A stretch of 9,126 nucleotides of DNA from assembly GCA_028817775.1 (NCBI GenBank), contig JAPPOW010000218.1, positions 1-9,126 on the forward strand. Reading direction: 5' to 3'. This DNA comes from Candidatus Melainabacteria bacterium (lineage in GTDB: Bacteria; Cyanobacteriota; Vampirovibrionia; LMEP-6097). Positions within the stretch are counted from its first letter, which is position 1. Each line of letters starts with the position of its first letter. The notes beneath the pieces were generated by a model. It was not told the origin of the DNA. It saw only the letters and a program-made list of their open reading frames with translations, and searched no databases. The translations under genes were made by a program, and so were the position numbers. Of this stretch, positions 6,416-9,126 are shown in pieces.

Positions 6416-6964
6416 TTAAGCAGCTATTCTAGATAGTTGAATTGCAAGTTTTCTCATAGCATCTCTTTCGCAGCCTTGTAATTTTGCAGATCCCGGTTTT
6501 GTTACCAAGACTTCATTGGTAACACTCAGTTGATGAGGTCCTGGCTTAAGCGCCATTGCAAGCTCGGCACTATCACGTTCAGCAAGTTCAGCTAATATAT
6601 CGTCAAATCTTTTATATGCAAATGACCTTGTCTTATCAGAATCATCTTTGCCGATGCTTGTATCTTCTAGAATCTCAAGTGTCATCCCCTTCAACTTTGC
6701 TTCACTAAAGTTGGGTAATTTACTTACTTCTACTCTATACATGGGATTGCCGTCACGCATAGCGCAGCTTGCTAGGTCTGCTGGTGGTGTAAATTTCAGT
6801 CTGATTCCAGACCGGTTTAAATCCAAACTAGTTGCTCTGTGTGGCTGTACTATAAGTCCTATAGATTCAAATACTCCCAGTTTTTCCTCGACTATTCTTC
6901 TTTGAACTGGTGATTCAAGCTCCACAAGTCCAAAATTTGCTGCTACGGTGTCGTTTAACCTCAT
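6416..6964 (-). CDS. Unrecognised 182-aa protein
   Basis: I do not recognise this family. The sequence has no signal peptide and no membrane segment, so it is probably cytoplasmic. It is mixed alpha/beta by eye: residues 1-60 contain SPVQRRIVEEKLGVF and a strand-like SGIRLKFTPP, residues 76-101 look like strands (YRVEVSKLP, MTLEILED), 116-138 is a likely charged helix (YKRFDDILAELAER), and 142-155 a strand pair (HQLSVTNEVLVT). It ends in a basic helix (ERDAMRKLAIQLSRIAA). It has two cysteines (67 and 165) and no metal-binding pattern. ATG has no Shine-Dalgarno sequence; instead an extended -10 box lies 7 nt upstream, which suggests a leaderless message. It is followed after 35 nt by the LdpA-like gene in the same direction, so the two may form an operon and share a pathway. 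Confidence 0.82.
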   Translation of the reverse strand: MRLNDTVAANFGLVELESPVQRRIVEEKLGVFESIGLIVQPHRATSLDLNRSGIRLKFTPPADLASCAMRDGNPMYRVEVSKLPNFSEAKLKGMTLEILEDTSIGKDDSDKTRSFAYKRFDDILAELAERDSAELAMALKPGPHQLSVTNEVLVTKPGSAKLQGCERDAMRKLAIQLSRIAA

Positions 6965-6971
6965 GCGAGAT

Positions 6972-6980
6972 ATTATATCA
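6972..6980 (-). promoter_or_regulatory. Extended -10 promoter against the start codon of the 182-aa gene
   Basis: Minus-strand TGATATAAT is a TGn extension plus a perfect TATAAT. It is 7 nt from the ATG at 6964, so transcription would begin at or within a base or two of the start codon. No good -35 box is found at 17 bp. The gene has no ribosome binding site, consistent with a leaderless transcript. The remaining gap up to 7069 shows nothing else I can support. Confidence 0.5.
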
Positions 6981-7069
6981 AATATATATAAAGGTCTTGT
7001 GTTAATACTTCCAGTCGGGGCAATTTCCGATTTCTAGCCTAATTTTTAGAAGAGCCCATATATTCATTG

Positions 7070-8290
7070 CTAATCCTCGTGAATTATTATTCCCGGAGGA
7101 CAAGGTGCTTCTATACTGGTCTGCCCATTTAGAAAAGCTTCTCTGGGAGATGAGACCTCCAAGGCTTTTGGTTTACTAATTTTCTTTGCTTGATAGTTTT
7201 TACAAAGTTCTTCAATGGCTGCAGCGCATGAATTTAATCTAGTGATATCTGCTTGATCATTTCCTGGATTAATAAACAAGAGTGCAAAATTTTCATAGGC
7301 TGCCTCTATCAAGATTTTCTGTTCTGCTAGTAGTTCTTCAATCTTGCGACCAGGTCCTGGAATGATTAATCTATAAGGATCACTATTAGGGTAACTCGGC
7401 AGTTGAATATTCTTGCTGATGCGAATTGTTTCTTCGACAATGCCTTGACCTTCTTTGGAGTAAAGTTCAGCGACTTCTGTAATGCTCTCTAATAGTAAAT
7501 AGCTTGGGCTTGTTGTTTGTAATAATTTAAGTGAGTCTGCAATATATTGACTTGGGATTTTGCTTGACTTGGATTGGTGCAAGACTCCTGTTTGTCCTAG
7601 GCTACCCAAAGTCTTGTGCCATGATTGGACCGCAATATCTGCTCCTTGTTCAAGGGCAGTAGCTGGTAGTTGGCTTGTAAACTGGTAATGAGCTCCGTGA
7701 GCTTCGTCTACTATTATTGGGATTGCTACGTCGCCTGCAGCTCCTCGCAATGACAGTAGGTCAGTATGGAAGCCTTCGTAAGTAGGATTGGTGATTATTA
7801 TGGCTGATGCATTGGATTGCTTCGTCACGGGACGGGGCTCCCTGTCATCACCATAGCCTGCTAGGTTTTGGTGACCCTGAATCCTCGCAATGACGGTGAA
7901 GATTCCAAGTTCAGCGTTCCACTCAGGTTCAAACCACTCTACTTCAAGTCCAGCTAAAATGATTCCAGCAATTACTGATTTATGAACATTGCGTGCAACT
8001 AATACTGGGCGCTGATCATTAATTGAATTGAGGTAGATTTTGAGAGCAAGGCAAGCAGCTTGCATGCCTACGCTAGCTCCATTGACTAAAAACCAACTCT
8101 GCTTAGCTCCAAAAATTTCAGCAACTTGCTCTTGGCAATCTTTTAATACTTCTTTAGGAGCTTGCAAATCATCAAGACCATCAAGCTCGCTTAGATCACG
8201 TGGGTTGAGTTTACCCGCGTGGGCAGGGCTATGAAAGGCTACATAGTTTTGCTCGATGTGATTATTGATTTGTTTAGAGAGTAAAGACAT
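7070..8290 (-). CDS. Orn/Lys/Arg decarboxylase-family PLP enzyme, shortened and carrying two repeat-derived segments
   Basis: A 406-aa fold-type I PLP protein of the family of arginine, lysine and ornithine decarboxylases (cyanobacterial and Bacillus SpeA-like type). The substrate cannot be told from sequence; polyamine synthesis is the usual role. Seen: ELDGLDDLQAP (35-45), FLVNGASVGMQAA (67-79), RNVHKSV (100-106), NPTYEG (168-173), VDEAHGAH (194-201) with the PLP-contacting Asp195 and His198, and SWHKT with the Schiff-base Lys226. The usual N-terminal PGHKxG is HSPAHAGK here (20-27). The protein ends soon after CPPGI (397-401), where relatives run on for some tens of residues. Residues 133-159 come from an 81-bp palindromic element and residues 179-191 overlap a 35-bp one. 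The ATG is preceded by AAGGA about 5 nt upstream. It is divergent from clpP. Active-site residues are intact, so it is probably functional. Confidence 0.85.
   Translation of the reverse strand: MSLLSKQINNHIEQNYVAFHSPAHAGKLNPRDLSELDGLDDLQAPKEVLKDCQEQVAEIFGAKQSWFLVNGASVGMQAACLALKIYLNSINDQRPVLVARNVHKSVIAGIILAGLEVEWFEPEWNAELGIFTVIARIQGHQNLAGYGDDREPRPVTKQSNASAIIITNPTYEGFHTDLLSLRGAAGDVAIPIIVDEAHGAHYQFTSQLPATALEQGADIAVQSWHKTLGSLGQTGVLHQSKSSKIPSQYIADSLKLLQTTSPSYLLLESITEVAELYSKEGQGIVEETIRISKNIQLPSYPNSDPYRLIIPGPGRKIEELLAEQKILIEAAYENFALLFINPGNDQADITRLNSCAAAIEELCKNYQAKKISKPKALEVSSPREAFLNGQTSIEAPCPPGIIIHED
7720..7754 (-). repeat. 35-bp palindromic element inside the decarboxylase gene
   Basis: On the coding strand it begins GTCATTGCGAGGAGCTGCAG and ends GGCGACGTAGCAATCC. 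The arms ATTGC and GCAAT pair, and GCT/GGC flank a short loop. It is translated within L179-P191 as SLRGAAGDVAI, a different frame from the other copy in this gene. By recall, family members have about the same number of residues between NPTYEG and VDEAHG, so it seems to replace native helix codons, not add to them. Confidence 0.82.
7814..7894 (-). repeat. 81-bp palindromic element, in frame in the decarboxylase gene
   Basis: On the coding strand it starts GTCATTGCGAGG and ends GTGACGAAGCAATCC, the same termini as the 35-bp copy 59 bp downstream in the gene, but with a longer interior. It covers exactly 27 codons, V133 to S159, without a stop. The interior has weaker palindromic parts (GGTCACCA with TGGTGATGAC; GGGA with TCCC). 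The encoded peptide is polar and loop-like (GHQNLAGYGDDREPRP) and sits just before the strand leading to NPTYEG. Confidence 0.8.
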
Positions 8291-8351
8291 AAGTCCTTGA
8301 TATTCTTATCTTAGCGTAGTATTGGAGGCGTTTTGTGGTAACTTTATATAT

Positions 8352-9053
8352 ATGGATTACAGAGATATAAAAAGAGAGACTAAGGCAGATATTCAATCAA
8401 TCACTAGAGATTTTGGATTGCCAAACCCGTTTGATGTGCACGGCACCAGCATGTATGTGCCTAGTGTTATTGAAACCACGCCACGTGGTGAGCGTAGTTT
8501 TGATTTGTTCTCTAGATTGCTTAGGGAGCGTATCATTTTTCTAACTTCTGAAGTTAACGATGCAGTATCAAGTATCATCGTTGGTCAGTTGTTACTTCTT
8601 GATTCAGAAGATGCTTCCAAAGATATTTATTTCTACATCAATAGTCCTGGCGGATCTGTTACTGCTGGACTTGCAATGTACGACACTATGCAGCATGTTC
8701 GCGCAAACGTCGTTACCATCTGTCTTGGACAGTGTGCCAGTATGGGTGCGTTCTTGCTTAGTTCTGGTGAGAAAGGTAAACGTATGGCCTTACCGAACTC
8801 ACGTATCTTAATTCACCAACCACTTGGTGGCGCGCAAGGTCAGGCTTCTGATATTGAAATTCAAGCAAATGAAATTCTTAGATTGAAGAAATTACTCAAC
8901 GAGATTCTTGCTTACAATACTGGTCAGGATATTAAGACTATCGAGAATGATACTGATCGTGACAATATCATGACTCCTCAAGAAGCTAAGGAATATGGCT
9001 TGATTGACCAAGTTGTCATCAAAAGACCTACAGACTTAGAGACAGAGAACTAA
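8352..9053 (+). CDS. clpP: ATP-dependent Clp protease proteolytic subunit ClpP
   Basis: A serine protease that forms tetradecameric barrels and degrades proteins fed by ClpX, ClpA or ClpC in the cytoplasm. It is 233 aa from ATG at 8352. The catalytic triad is visible: Ser130 in GQCASMGAFLL, His155 in RILIHQPLGG and Asp204 in DTDRDNIMT, with the same spacings (25 and 49) as E. coli ClpP. The family signature GERSFDLFSRLLRERIIFL is at 46-64 and YINSPGGSVTAGLAMYD at 95-111. The first 35 or so residues are somewhat longer than usual and are probably a propeptide. An in-frame TTG at 8322 would add 10 residues; I prefer ATG because the extra residues do not look like ClpP. Neither start has a well-spaced ribosome binding site (GGAGG at 8324-8328 is too far). 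It is divergent from the decarboxylase gene and not part of the minus-strand operons. Confidence 0.97.
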   Translation: MDYRDIKRETKADIQSITRDFGLPNPFDVHGTSMYVPSVIETTPRGERSFDLFSRLLRERIIFLTSEVNDAVSSIIVGQLLLLDSEDASKDIYFYINSPGGSVTAGLAMYDTMQHVRANVVTICLGQCASMGAFLLSSGEKGKRMALPNSRILIHQPLGGAQGQASDIEIQANEILRLKKLLNEILAYNTGQDIKTIENDTDRDNIMTPQEAKEYGLIDQVVIKRPTDLETEN

Positions 9054-9103
9054 CAAGCCTCGTCTGAAAATTTTCAAACAGCCTTGTATTAGCATAATGG
9101 TAA

Positions 9104-9126
9104 TATAATAGGAATAAGAATATGGC
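9104..9126 (+). promoter_or_regulatory. Possible start of a further plus-strand gene
   Basis: TATAAT (9104-9109), AGGA (9110-9113) and ATG (9122-9124) lie together at the right edge. AGGA has a usable spacing of 8 nt to the ATG. In many bacteria clpX follows clpP, so this could be its start, but only five coding bases are in view and nothing confirms it. If TATAAT is a real -10 box the leader would be too short to include AGGA, so at most one of the two readings is likely. Confidence 0.3.

Noticed and set aside
8322..8351. TTG start adding 10 residues to ClpP
   Set aside because: No ribosome binding site precedes it, and the extra residues (MEAFCGNFIY) do not resemble ClpP; ATG at 8352 already gives a full protein.
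9065..9076. TGAAAATTTTCA palindrome after clpP as terminator
   Set aside because: It has no loop, is AT-only at its centre and is not followed by a T-run, so it is not a convincing intrinsic terminator.

Overview
The window suggests a moderately AT-rich bacterium of the cyanobacterial lineage, possibly one of its non-photosynthetic relatives (Vampirovibrionia/Melainabacteria). The reason is two genes that are hallmarks of Cyanobacteria: a Ycf45-type AAA ATPase and an LdpA-type double [4Fe-4S] protein. They sit beside a Ycf45-unrelated Orn/Lys/Arg decarboxylase-family enzyme and clpP. There are no photosynthesis genes here, but a 9 kb window cannot exclude them. The lineage call is inference from family recall, not from a search.

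Layout from left to right. Positions 1-3495 hold three tightly spaced minus-strand genes, read 3495 to 1: a cysteine-free coiled-coil protein of 486 aa, a 223-aa protein, and a protein of at least 447 aa that runs off the left edge. None is recognised. Together they look like one operon. Its start codon lies in a perfect 9-bp inverted repeat. Positions 3496-3688 are non-coding and hold a cluster of palindromic repeats and a probable terminator of the upstream gene. Positions 3689-5071 (minus) encode the Ycf45-like ATPase, preceded by a good sigma70-type promoter and a leader of about 135 nt. Positions 5316-6380 (minus, TTG start with a canonical ribosome binding site) encode the LdpA-like protein. 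Positions 6416-6964 (minus) encode an unrecognised 182-aa protein with an extended -10 promoter directly against its start codon. Positions 7070-8290 (minus) encode the decarboxylase-family PLP enzyme. Divergent from it, 8352-9053 (plus) encodes ClpP, with all three catalytic residues. A further plus-strand gene may begin at 9122.

The most notable signal is a family of short palindromic elements. They start with GTCATCCTGAG or GTCATTGCGAGG and end in the matching complementary arm. They occur both between genes and inside two protein-coding genes without breaking the reading frame. In the LdpA-like gene a head-to-head pair of exactly 78 bp adds 26 residues between the two Fe-S motifs. In the decarboxylase an 81-bp copy supplies 27 residues and a 35-bp copy lies just ahead of the VDEAHG motif. 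The copies differ by paired changes that keep their stems. The pattern recalls Rickettsia palindromic elements, but in an unrelated type of genome.
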